This document shows, piece after piece, positions 6,024-10,735 of a DNA stretch of 11,358 nt. The position numbers and the translations under genes were made by a program. The first letter of the stretch is position 1. Every line of letters starts with the position of its first letter. This stretch comes from JBOGJI01 sp050747865 (lineage in GTDB: Bacteria > Acidobacteriota > Thermoanaerobaculia > Multivoradales > JAHEKO01): assembly GCA_050747865.1 (NCBI GenBank), contig JBOGJI010000063.1, positions 1 through 11,358 on the forward strand, read 5' to 3'. The notes beneath the pieces were generated by a model that did not search any database, was not told the DNA's origin, and was given only the letters and a program-made list of their open reading frames with translations.

Positions 6024-6229
6024 CAGTGCCCGTCCCGGTCGCGGTAGGGAAAGTCGCGGGCGTCGTGGGCCTCGAGCGCGACCATCGCGCCGTAGCCGAG
6101 CGCCCGCGCCGTGCGCCACGGAACCAGGGCCGCAAGCGCGGAGCCCACCATCGCCGCGAGGCCGTGGTGGCAGCGAAGCCCGAGAACGTAGAGCCGCGGG
6201 CCCCGGGGGTGTCGCGAGACCCGGATCAT
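6023..6229 (-). CDS. 68-aa protein, unknown function
   Basis: ATG at 6229 has GGAG five bases upstream and an ATGA overlap with the HTH gene, and the gene ends at 6023. The sequence has a moderately hydrophobic middle (HGLAAMVGSALAALVPW) flanked by RLYVLGLRCHH and a C-terminal HDARDFPYRDRD. Short actinophage proteins with a LGLR-x-HHG core and an acidic HD...DFP end are familiar to me, but I know no function for them. The hydrophobic stretch is short for a membrane helix and contains no strong flanking signal. Confidence 0.65.
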   Translation of the reverse strand: MIRVSRHPRGPRLYVLGLRCHHGLAAMVGSALAALVPWRTARALGYGAMVALEAHDARDFPYRDRDGH

Positions 6230-6426
6230 CGGTACTCCGCAAAGAGCTCGCCGACTTTCCGCTCAAGGCATCGGGCGGCCCGTTCGGCGGTAGCCTGCTC
6301 GGGCGTTGACCGGCCGACCCTCCACAGCGAGACCGCCTGGCGCGAGACCCCGCAGCAGCGGGCCAGCCAGGAGCCAGTGCGGCCCTCTTCGGTCAGGATC
6401 TTGTCGAGGGGGGTTCTGTAGGTCAT
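6226..6426 (-). CDS. small HTH DNA-binding protein, Cro/Cox-like, first gene of the early operon
   Basis: A 66-aa protein with one helix-turn-helix: GSWLARCCGVSRQAVSLWRVGRSTP (residues 18-42), followed by ERAARCLERKVGELFAE. The pattern matches Cro/C1-type folds. It is the first gene of the leftward operon and is divergent from the XRE repressor at 6458, the arrangement of cro and cI in temperate phages. The ATG at 6426 follows AGGAG by only two bases. A palindrome (6433-6449) sits 6 bases before the start and overlaps the promoter's -10, so this protein or the repressor probably regulates the operon. It could alternatively be an excision or activator protein; the fold call is firm, the role is inferred. 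Confidence 0.78.
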   Translation of the reverse strand: MTYRTPLDKILTEEGRTGSWLARCCGVSRQAVSLWRVGRSTPEQATAERAARCLERKVGELFAEYR

Positions 6427-6432
6427 CGCTCC

Positions 6433-6449
6433 TGTAGGACCACCCTACA
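6433..6449. promoter_or_regulatory. palindromic operator candidate, TGTAGG-N5-CCTACA (copy 1)
   Basis: Perfect 6-bp arms TGTAGG and CCTACA around ACCAC. It lies between the divergent Cro-like and repressor genes. It overlaps the early promoter's -10 and probable start on one strand, and a TACACT -10 of the repressor on the other. Half-sites CTGTAGG (6416-6422) and CTACAGG (6492-6498) flank it. The same palindrome with the same spacer length recurs at 10702-10718. Confidence 0.75.
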
Positions 6450-6471
6450 CTATCTAGATGTCACTTGTCAA
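6442..6471 (-). promoter_or_regulatory. strong leftward early promoter
   Basis: On the minus strand TTGACA (6471-6466), a perfect -35, is followed by an 18-base spacer and TAGGGT (6447-6442) as -10. Transcription would start near 6435, only about 9 bases before the ATG of the Cro-like gene at 6426, inside the palindrome at 6433-6449. Read directly from the sequence; activity is inferred from sigma-70-type consensus. Confidence 0.72.
6446..6457 (+). promoter_or_regulatory. possible -10 of a leaderless repressor transcript
   Basis: TACACT (6446-6451), then six bases, then the ATG at 6458. That spacing would place the transcription start on the A of the start codon, as in lambda cI from PRM. 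There is no good -35 (the region near 6423 reads TCATCG), so the promoter would be weak unless activated. The hexamer overlaps the right arm of the palindrome. Confidence 0.4.
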
Positions 6472-6946
6472 GCCCCTTTCTGACCGCTTTACTACAGGCA
6501 TGGCTGAGCAGCCCAAAAGTGCCGGGGTGCTGCTGCGCGAGCTGCGGCTCGCGGCGGGGCTAAGTCAGGAGCGCTTTGCCCACGAGCTGTTCAAGCGCTA
6601 CGGCGGGCCCACCCACGGCTACATCGGATTCATCGAGCGCGGCACCGAGTGGCCCTCGGTGGAGGCGCTCGAGCGCTTCGCCGCGGTGCTCGACACCGAG
6701 CCCGACGTCTTTTGGGAGTACAAGCTCGCCCAGGTGCGCGCGCTCTTTGACGAGCGCGAGAACTTCGGCGGCGCGGTCGCGCGGCTTCGGCTGTTCGAGC
6801 AGTGGCTTACCACCGCCCCCGGGCGGTCGCTGCCCAGTGACCTAAGCCGCGCGAAGCGCCCGCCGCCGACTAGGCGTCGGCGGGCCGTCGGCGATAGGAA
6901 GGGGCCTCGGCGCCGCGGAGGTGGCCGGGGCAGGCGCGGGCGATAG
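6458..6946 (+). CDS. XRE-family repressor (candidate immunity repressor)
   Basis: The only convincing plus-strand gene. The XRE helix-turn-helix spans about residues 23-80: LLRELRLAAGLSQERFAHEL, then HGYIGFIERGTEWPSVEALE and RFAAVLDTEPDVFWEY. A second helical region (LAQVRALFDERENFGGAVAR) follows, then an Arg-rich tail (from AKRPPPTRRRR at about 131) unlike the rest. The tail lies where the frame overlaps the convergent gene at 6870-7067. Its composition may come from that overlap, and it may not be functional. The ATG at 6458 has no ribosome site but lies 7 bases after a TACACT -10, so a leaderless mRNA is plausible. A second start at 6500 (MAEQPKSAG) is possible. It is divergent from the Cro-like gene and shares its operator. 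Confidence 0.78.
   Translation: MSLVKPLSDRFTTGMAEQPKSAGVLLRELRLAAGLSQERFAHELFKRYGGPTHGYIGFIERGTEWPSVEALERFAAVLDTEPDVFWEYKLAQVRALFDERENFGGAVARLRLFEQWLTTAPGRSLPSDLSRAKRPPPTRRRRAVGDRKGPRRRGGGRGRRGR
6863..6883. terminator. possible bidirectional hairpin between convergent genes
   Basis: Perfect 8-bp arms CCGCCGAC (6863-6870) and GTCGGCGG (6876-6883) with a TAGGC loop. The stop codon of the 65-aa minus-strand gene lies at the loop. No T tract follows on either strand, so termination would be of the GC-stem-only kind sometimes proposed in actinobacteria. It lies inside the repressor frame, 63 bases before its stop. Confidence 0.4.
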
Positions 6947-7067
6947 CCTCGAGCCTAGCCGCCGACTCCTCCATCCAGACCGTCAGCGCCACCGGCAGCA
7001 GCGGCGCCACTTCCTTCATCCGCTCAGCGAGCTCGATCACTTGCCGGGCCGTTTCCGCGTTCCTCAT
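6870..7067 (-). CDS. 65-aa protein convergent with the repressor, unknown function
   Basis: ATG at 7067 follows GGGGAG at good spacing, and a TAG ends the gene at 6870. The protein has helical character (NAETARQVIELAERMKEVAP, then VWMEESAARLEAIARACPGH) and a basic end (SYRRRPADA). Two promoter-like elements lie in the 361-base leader region upstream. Its last 77 bases overlap the repressor's Arg-rich tail on the other strand. Its transcript, if extended, would run antisense through the repressor gene and into the early operon. No family is recognised. Confidence 0.65.
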   Translation of the reverse strand: MRNAETARQVIELAERMKEVAPLLPVALTVWMEESAARLEAIARACPGHLRGAEAPSYRRRPADA

Positions 7068-7074
7068 CTTTACT

Positions 7075-7098
7075 CCCCGCGAGCCCGCCCCTGCGGGG
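7075..7098 (-). promoter_or_regulatory. hairpin that would cover a ribosome binding site
   Basis: On the minus strand CCCCGC (7098-7093) can pair with GCGGGG (7080-7075) across a 12-base loop. The second arm overlaps the GGGGAG ribosome site of the gene starting at 7067. In GC-rich DNA a 6-bp stem can be chance. Confidence 0.3.
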
Positions 7099-7134
7099 TT
7101 CGACTCTGAGTGGTGGGTTTCTAGTCACCGCGAC

Positions 7135-7164
7135 AGCGTAACCGTTTTCACTACCCCGAATCAA
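7135..7164 (-). promoter_or_regulatory. leftward promoter candidate P2
   Basis: TTGATT (7164-7159), an 18-base spacer, then TACGCT (7140-7135). Six bases further on comes GTGACTAG at 7128-7121, the same -10-to-motif distance as in P1. The leader to the ATG at 7067 would be about 60 bases. Confidence 0.5.
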
Positions 7165-7221
7165 GTAGTTTCTAACCACTTTGCGCGGAGGGCGATTCTC
7201 ACGGGCGCTAGTCACCACTCC

Positions 7222-7250
7222 ATCATCGGCGGTCGGCCGCCGCGAGTCAA
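7222..7250 (-). promoter_or_regulatory. leftward promoter candidate P1
   Basis: TTGACT (7250-7245), a 17-base spacer, then GATGAT (7227-7222). Six bases further on comes GTGACTAG at 7215-7208, where transcription would begin. It points toward the 65-aa gene at 7067. Confidence 0.58.
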
Positions 7251-7258
7251 GGGGCCGG

Positions 7259-7302
7259 TCGGATGATTCTCGGTCCCCCGATCGGATGATCGTGCCCCCG
7301 CG
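7259..7302. repeat. tandem imperfect repeat upstream of P1
   Basis: TCGGATGAT at 7259-7267 and again at 7282-7290, a 23-base period, each followed by a T-G-rich step and CCCCCG. The pair ends 9 bases from the P1 -35, a position suited to an activator or iteron-type binding site. Confidence 0.45.
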
Positions 7303-7428
7303 TGTCCGCTGGCGGGCGTAGGATGCCCCCGCTCGGGAGTAGCCGGCCCGGGGAGGCGCTAGTCACATCCCGGGTCGGTGAAACCGGGCCCCTACCCCCC
7401 CCAAAGGAAATCCTACCGGAGCCAGACC

Positions 7429-7803
7429 CTATCGGCGGCGGTTCTCCTCCTCGTAGAGCTCGAGCGCCAGGTCGGCGAGCTTCCACGCCCCGGCCACCTG
7501 GGCGGCGGCCTCGACCAGGATGTTCTCGATCTGGCAGACCACCTCGGCGCGCATCCCCCCCGCCTCGGCCTCGAGCACGTTGATCGCGAGCGAGAGCCAG
7601 CCGGGGAAGTCCTCGCCCTCCTCGCGCGCCTCGCAGACCAGGTCTGCAAACGAGCGGCTGGCAAAGCCGTTCTCGCCGTACTCCTCGGCTCCCTTGCGAA
7701 GCCGCGCCGCCACCGCCTCGAAGTACTCGCGGGTGTCGTCGACCGAGGCGCGGTCGGCGATCCGGGCAAAGTAGAGGCGCTCGATCTCGGCCGAGCGGAT
7801 CAT
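7429..7803 (-). CDS. 124-aa helical protein, possible MazG-like/all-alpha NTP pyrophosphohydrolase
   Basis: ATG at 7803 overlaps the previous stop as ATGA, and TAG at 7429 ends the operon. It is entirely helical in character. RLRKGAEEYGENGFASRSFADL (34-55) followed by EAREEGEDFPGWLSLAINVL (58-77) resembles the E-x2-EE-x2-D metal-binding helix of MazG-like enzymes, which hydrolyse nucleoside triphosphates to monophosphates. A second helical bundle follows (GAWKLADLALELYEEE). The match is a pattern, not a confident family call; the acidic helix could occur in an unrelated structural protein. The presence of a dATP/dGTP-diphosphohydrolase-type domain three genes upstream in the same operon favours a nucleotide-pool role. 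Confidence 0.55.
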   Translation of the reverse strand: MIRSAEIERLYFARIADRASVDDTREYFEAVAARLRKGAEEYGENGFASRSFADLVCEAREEGEDFPGWLSLAINVLEAEAGGMRAEVVCQIENILVEAAAQVAGAWKLADLALELYEEENRRR

Positions 7804-8099
7804 CGGCTCTGGGCCCGGTCGAAGATGATCTCGGCCGCGCCTACCCCCTGGCGGCGCGCCTCGGCCTCGAGCTCCTCCCAGTCAAGGCGCTCGCGGCGAA
7901 GCGGGCGGTCGATGCGCCGGGCCAGGGCCAGGGCCTGGGCAAGCTCCTTTCGCTCGCTCGGCCCCACCGCGGCGCCGCGGCCCGCCAGCACCAGGATCAG
8001 CGCCTCGCGCTGGCGCGAGGTCAGCTCGGCCTCGAAGTAGTGGCCGGCCTGGGGCTTGGGGGGGATCATCGGCACCCTGCCGCGGACTATCGGCGCCAT
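7800..8099 (-). CDS. 99-aa protein, unknown function
   Basis: ATG at 8099 overlaps the previous stop as TGATG, and the gene ends at 7800 with an ATGA overlap. A later ATG (MIPPKPQAGHYF, residue 11) is an alternative start. The body is helical: AELTSRQREALILVLAGRGA, then SERKELAQALALARRIDRPL and LDWEELEAEARRQG. It has no recognisable catalytic motif. It is sandwiched in the metabolic operon between two proteins that recur in phages. Confidence 0.7.
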   Translation of the reverse strand: MAPIVRGRVPMIPPKPQAGHYFEAELTSRQREALILVLAGRGAAVGPSERKELAQALALARRIDRPLRRERLDWEELEAEARRQGVGAAEIIFDRAQSR

Positions 8100-8341
8100 C
8101 AGCGGTAGACCTCGCCGTTCTCCAGGAGCTTGGCGTCCTCATAGACGGCGACCCGGCGTCGGTAGAGCTCCAGCTTGGCCGCCTCAAGCGCCCCGATGAT
8201 CTCGGCGTAGGTCTGAAAGCTGGTCCCGCGGGTGGCGCGGTAGTCCTCGACCAGGACGGTGATTTCGTAGGTTAGCTCACCGACCGTCTGCGGCGGCTCG
8301 ACCGAGAGGGCCTCGCGGCGCTTTCGGCCGATGTAGGGCAT
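8099..8341 (-). CDS. conserved phage protein of unknown function, 80 aa (DUF6899-like)
   Basis: The sequence begins MPYIGRKRREAL, then VGELTYEITVLVEDYRATRG, SFQTYAEIIGALEAAKLELY and RRVAVYEDAKLLENGEVY. This is a small family I know from many phages: MPYI..ERR at the start, an invariant-looking ALE-AKLE-YRR helix, and an E-NGDVY end. I recall it as DUF6899, but cannot check that number. No function is established to my knowledge. It usually sits among nucleotide and replication genes, as here, next to the DUF4406 fusion and the possible MazG-like protein. Starts and stops are TGATG overlaps on both sides. Confidence 0.75.
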   Translation of the reverse strand: MPYIGRKRREALSVEPPQTVGELTYEITVLVEDYRATRGTSFQTYAEIIGALEAAKLELYRRRVAVYEDAKLLENGEVYR

Positions 8342-8475
8342 CAGGTGAGCAACAGCAGGTTGGCGGTCGCGAGCAAAAGCGCGGCAATGCCGGTGTCGAT
8401 CCGGCCCCCGGCGAGGTCTGTCAGGCCGAGGCCGGCGAAGCCCCCGAGGGCGGCGATCAGCAGGGCGGTCCTCAC
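8341..8475 (-). CDS. 44-aa membrane protein with two hydrophobic segments
   Basis: GTG at 8475 has GGAG five bases upstream and a GTGA overlap with the previous stop; the TGA at 8341 overlaps the next start as TGATG. The 44 residues form two hydrophobic stretches (ALLIAALGGFAGLGL, about 4-18, and IAALLLATANLLLLT, about 30-44) joined by a polar loop TDLAGGRIDTG. A hairpin in the membrane is the simplest reading. It is too far from the lysis genes to call a holin. It is the membrane member of the metabolic operon, with no recognised family. Confidence 0.6.
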   Translation of the reverse strand: MRTALLIAALGGFAGLGLTDLAGGRIDTGIAALLLATANLLLLT

Positions 8476-9140
8476 CGGCGCTCCGGCAGGTCGTCGGTGC
8501 CCAGGCCCTCGGCCTCGAAGGTGTAGAGGGTAAAACAGTGCCAGGCGCTCATGATCAGGTGGTTACAGCCGGTCTCGGGGTCGATCGACTCGCCCCGCTT
8601 CCAGGCGTTGAGGTGGCGTTCCATCGCGCCAGCCGACAACCGCCAGCGGTAGCCCCGGCGCCAGTTGTCGTCGTCGTACTTGCGAGCGCCCTTGCCGTAG
8701 ACGCGGGCGAGCTCTGCGTGGGCGTCCGCCGGGATCAGGTCAAAGCGCTCTAGCTTCTGGCCCTTCTGCCCTCCCGTGTCGGGGTCGGTGACCCGCTCCT
8801 CGCCGTCGATCGGCCACAGGTCGGGGTAGCGCAGGATCGGCTTTCCCAGCTCGCGGGCGACGCTGACCTCGAGGTTTGCCCCCCGCGAGCGCTCCCAGCC
8901 CCCCAGCACCACCACCGCGTCGACGTCGCAGACCACCTTCAGGTCGCGGGCGAGGAACGCCTGCCACTGCTCGGCGCTGACCGCGTCGGGGTCGATCTCG
9001 GCGACGGCGGCGGGGTCGTCGAGCTCGTGCGGGGAGACCACCTCGATCCCGCGCTCGCGAAGGTCGGCCGTCGCCTCGCGAAAGGCGGGGAAGTTGTGCT
9101 CGGGGACGCCGCTCATCGGCCCTGAGACGTAGGCCCTCAT
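8472..9140 (-). CDS. DUF4406 (deoxyribosyltransferase-like) fused to dATP/dGTP diphosphohydrolase N-terminal-type domain
   Basis: A 222-aa two-domain protein. Residues 1-108 match DUF4406, a nucleoside 2-deoxyribosyltransferase-like fold: RAYVSGPMSGVPEHNFPAF, VVSPHEL, RDLKVVCDVDAVVVLGGWER, then SRGANLEVSVARELGKPI. Residues about 125-210 match the family once called DUF5664 (dATP/dGTP diphosphohydrolase, N-terminal): KGQKLERFDLIPADAHAELA, YGKGARKYDDDNWRRGYRW, RHLNAWKRGESIDPETGCNH, then a helical end. This domain pair recurs in phages and is expected to act on deoxynucleotides or nucleosides, but the reaction of the fusion is not established. ATG at 9140 overlaps the metallophosphoesterase stop as ATGA. 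With the possible MazG-like protein it suggests nucleotide-pool remodelling. No PurZ-like gene is in the window, so a modified-base genome cannot be claimed. Confidence 0.85.
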   Translation of the reverse strand: MRAYVSGPMSGVPEHNFPAFREATADLRERGIEVVSPHELDDPAAVAEIDPDAVSAEQWQAFLARDLKVVCDVDAVVVLGGWERSRGANLEVSVARELGKPILRYPDLWPIDGEERVTDPDTGGQKGQKLERFDLIPADAHAELARVYGKGARKYDDDNWRRGYRWRLSAGAMERHLNAWKRGESIDPETGCNHLIMSAWHCFTLYTFEAEGLGTDDLPERR

Positions 9141-10387
9141 GCGGCCGCCCGAAGCTCGACCACCTCGCCGCCGCGGGGGTTTTCGAGGTCGATCACCGAG
9201 AGGTCGGTCAGCCCCCGCCTCGGGTGGAAGGTGAGCAGCAGCTGCTGGGGTCCCGAGCCCGAGCCAAACGCCTTGAGGCTGTACTCGTCAAGACCCTTGA
9301 TCGAGCCGTTCATCGCCACCCAGCCGGCCGAGCCCTGGACGAGGTTGGCGATGTGGAAGTGTCCGACCAGGAAGATGTAGATCGACTGGCCCGCCTGGGT
9401 GTACTGGTTCTGAAGCGCAGCGGCGCGCCGCTGGACCCCTCCCCAGGGCACGCCGGGCATGGTCGAGCGCACGCCGTCGCCGTGCCAGGCGAGCGCCCGG
9501 TAGTGGCGGGCGACCGTGAACGGGTACATCGGCGCCTGGGGGATGTGCCAGCGAAAGCGCTTGTCGTTGCGAAGCGCCAGCGCGGTGACCCGGGTCGAGA
9601 CCCGGTCCCAGTTGTTGTAGCCGCGCTTGGCGCGAGGCTTCTTCGACAGCCGCCCGTGGTTGCCGTAGACCGCGATCACCTCGGTCTCGGCGAACGGGTC
9701 GGCGAGCTGCTCGTAGAGCACCGCGTTGTCCATCCCGTACTGGACCGCGACGTCGGCCTCGGGAAGCTCGTTGGTCTCGGCGAGCTCCTCGTGGATCGCG
9801 CCGCCCACCCCGTCGCCGAGGTTGGCGATGTAGAGCTTTCTGACCCGGTAGGGGCGGTTGTCGAGGTAGGAGAGCACCCCCTCGCGCAGCCGGTCCTGGC
9901 GGCGCAGCAGGGTCTCGTAGTCATAGGAGTTAAGGCCGTTGGTCTCCTCGGGGGAGACCACCTCGCCCGCGTGGGCGTCGGAGTGAAGCAGGACGAACTC
10001 GTGCTGGTCGGACTTGCGCTGCGACTTGGGGATCGCCCGCGGCGAGTAGCGCGCCCTGCGCGCCTCGACCGCGTGCTTGAGCGAGATCAGCACCCGCTCC
10101 TCGAACACGTCCTCGCGCCGCTGGGCGCGGTCGAGCGCTTCCAGCTCGCGCACCCGCTGGCGCAGCACCTCGACCTCGGAGACATCATCGCCGGGGCGCG
10201 GCTCGGGCTTTCGGGCCTTGATCGCCGCCCTTACCTGGCCGAGGATGCCCTCGGCGTCCAGGCGGTGGCGCAGGGTCGCAGCGTGGACGCCCACCCGCTC
10301 GGCGAGCCCCTTGAAGGTCGTCACCCCCTCGGCCAGCTTGAGCAGCTCGGCCTTCGAGGGGATCTCGATCTGATTCCTGGCTGCCAT
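9137..10387 (-). CDS. calcineurin-like metallophosphoesterase with N-terminal HTH
   Basis: A 416-aa protein. Residues 10-50 form a probable helix-turn-helix (TTFKGLAERVGVHAATLRHR). A charged linker or coiled coil (65-105) follows. The phosphoesterase core has the metal motifs in order: D-x-H in LHSDAHAG (137/139), GD at 191-192 (LGDGVGG), GNH at 242-244 (YGNHGR), HGD at 302-304 and GHFH at 342-345. In the second motif the usual GDxxD reads GDGVG. Such enzymes cleave phosphodiesters and often act on nucleic acids. The HTH suggests DNA targeting, possibly in repair or replication (inferred). ATG at 10387 overlaps the resolvase stop as TGATG. An upstream in-frame ATG at 10399 sits right after GAGGA, so that spacing disfavours it. 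Confidence 0.88.
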   Translation of the reverse strand: MAARNQIEIPSKAELLKLAEGVTTFKGLAERVGVHAATLRHRLDAEGILGQVRAAIKARKPEPRPGDDVSEVEVLRQRVRELEALDRAQRREDVFEERVLISLKHAVEARRARYSPRAIPKSQRKSDQHEFVLLHSDAHAGEVVSPEETNGLNSYDYETLLRRQDRLREGVLSYLDNRPYRVRKLYIANLGDGVGGAIHEELAETNELPEADVAVQYGMDNAVLYEQLADPFAETEVIAVYGNHGRLSKKPRAKRGYNNWDRVSTRVTALALRNDKRFRWHIPQAPMYPFTVARHYRALAWHGDGVRSTMPGVPWGGVQRRAAALQNQYTQAGQSIYIFLVGHFHIANLVQGSAGWVAMNGSIKGLDEYSLKAFGSGSGPQQLLLTFHPRRGLTDLSVIDLENPRGGEVVELRAAA

Positions 10388-10695
10388 CAGTCGGGCCATT
10401 CCTCGGCGGGTATGACCTCGTAGGCGCGCTTTCCCTCCGGTCGCCAGACCAGCGCCGCAGAGCCGCCCGCGAGGGCGGCCTCCCTGGATAGCTCGCCGCG
10501 CTCGGCGGGACCGAAGGCCGCGAACGCAGAGCGCCCCCCGGCCTTGCACTGCTCGAGGTGGATGTCGCCGTGACGGGCGGCGATCACGTCGCAGGGGCCA
10601 CGCGAGCCGGCGACCCGCCAGGCGGCCCAGCCCTGTCCGGTCAGGTCACGAATCCGCCGCCGTTCGAGGCTGGCCCCACGATCGTAAGCAGTCAC
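10387..10695 (-). CDS. Hjc/RusA-substitute type Holliday junction resolvase-like nuclease
   Basis: A 102-aa protein with the archaeal Hjc/phage resolvase pattern: RGASLERRRIRDLTGQGWAAW (E11), RVAGSRGPCDVIAA (D36), HLEQCKAGG (E48 or Q49, K51), then AERGELSREAALAGGSAALVW. These are the PD-(D/E)XK positions, E, D and (E/Q)xK, found in enzymes that cut four-way junctions. GTG at 10695 is chosen because an upstream GTG at 10713 would start inside the palindrome. The palindrome (10700-10720) lies 6 bases from this start, and AGGGA next to it can serve as the ribosome site. It opens the second leftward operon. A role in resolving recombination or replication intermediates made by the ERF system is likely. 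Confidence 0.78.
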   Translation of the reverse strand: MTAYDRGASLERRRIRDLTGQGWAAWRVAGSRGPCDVIAARHGDIHLEQCKAGGRSAFAAFGPAERGELSREAALAGGSAALVWRPEGKRAYEVIPAEEWPD

Positions 10696-10699
10696 CGTC

Positions 10700-10720
10700 C
10701 CTGTAGGCTGCACCTACAGG
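10700..10720. promoter_or_regulatory. palindromic operator candidate, TGTAGG-N5-CCTACA (copy 2)
   Basis: Perfect 8-bp arms CCTGTAGG and CCTACAGG around CTGCA, in the 40-base gap between the holin-like and resolvase genes. On the minus strand it ends 6 bases before the GTG at 10695 once the six-base core is counted, exactly as copy 1 does before the ATG at 6426. No convincing -35 was found upstream, so the promoter here is weaker or different. Confidence 0.72.
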
Positions 10721-10735
10721 CGGACGGAACCGCTG

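Larger units (their letters stand above)
7121..7366 (-). repeat. dispersed GTGACTAG motif, three exact copies plus one variant
   Basis: On the minus strand GTGACTAG lies at 7128-7121, 7215-7208 and 7366-7359, with the variant GTGGTTAG at 7179-7172. Two exact copies are followed by CGCC (7215 and 7366). The 7128 copy and the variant are followed by AAAC. The motif is asymmetric. Two exact copies sit at the expected start of P1 and P2, so they may be operators or start-associated elements. Confidence 0.6.
7068..7428. other. 361-base non-coding regulatory region
   Basis: No convincing gene lies here. It holds P1 and P2, the GTGACTAG copies, the tandem TCGGATGAT pair, an imperfect palindrome at 7163-7181 (AAGTAGT and ACCACTT arms) and a G/C run with CCCGG/CCGGG arms below 7429 that could form part of the upstream operon's terminator. 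There is no long poly-T tract. No tRNA fold was found. Confidence 0.6.

Noticed and set aside
7081..7120. tRNA-like GGTTCGACTCT segment
   Set aside because: The flanking bases do not pair as a T arm and no acceptor or anticodon stem could be built.
7024..7218. 64-codon minus-strand frame that begins at P1's expected start (GTGGTGACTAG)
   Set aside because: It overlaps the better-supported gene at 7067 in another frame, has no ribosome site and spans P2. A leaderless peptide is possible, but the evidence is weaker than for the regulatory reading.
8341..8475. Reading the 44-aa two-helix peptide as a second holin
   Set aside because: It is translationally coupled to nucleotide-type genes and is 2.3 kb from the lysis genes; the hydrophobic pattern alone is not enough.
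9224..10423. 399-codon open frame on the plus strand
   Set aside because: It lies entirely opposite the metallophosphoesterase, which has all its metal motifs. Its Leu/Val/Gly/Arg-rich composition is that of a mirror frame in GC-rich DNA.
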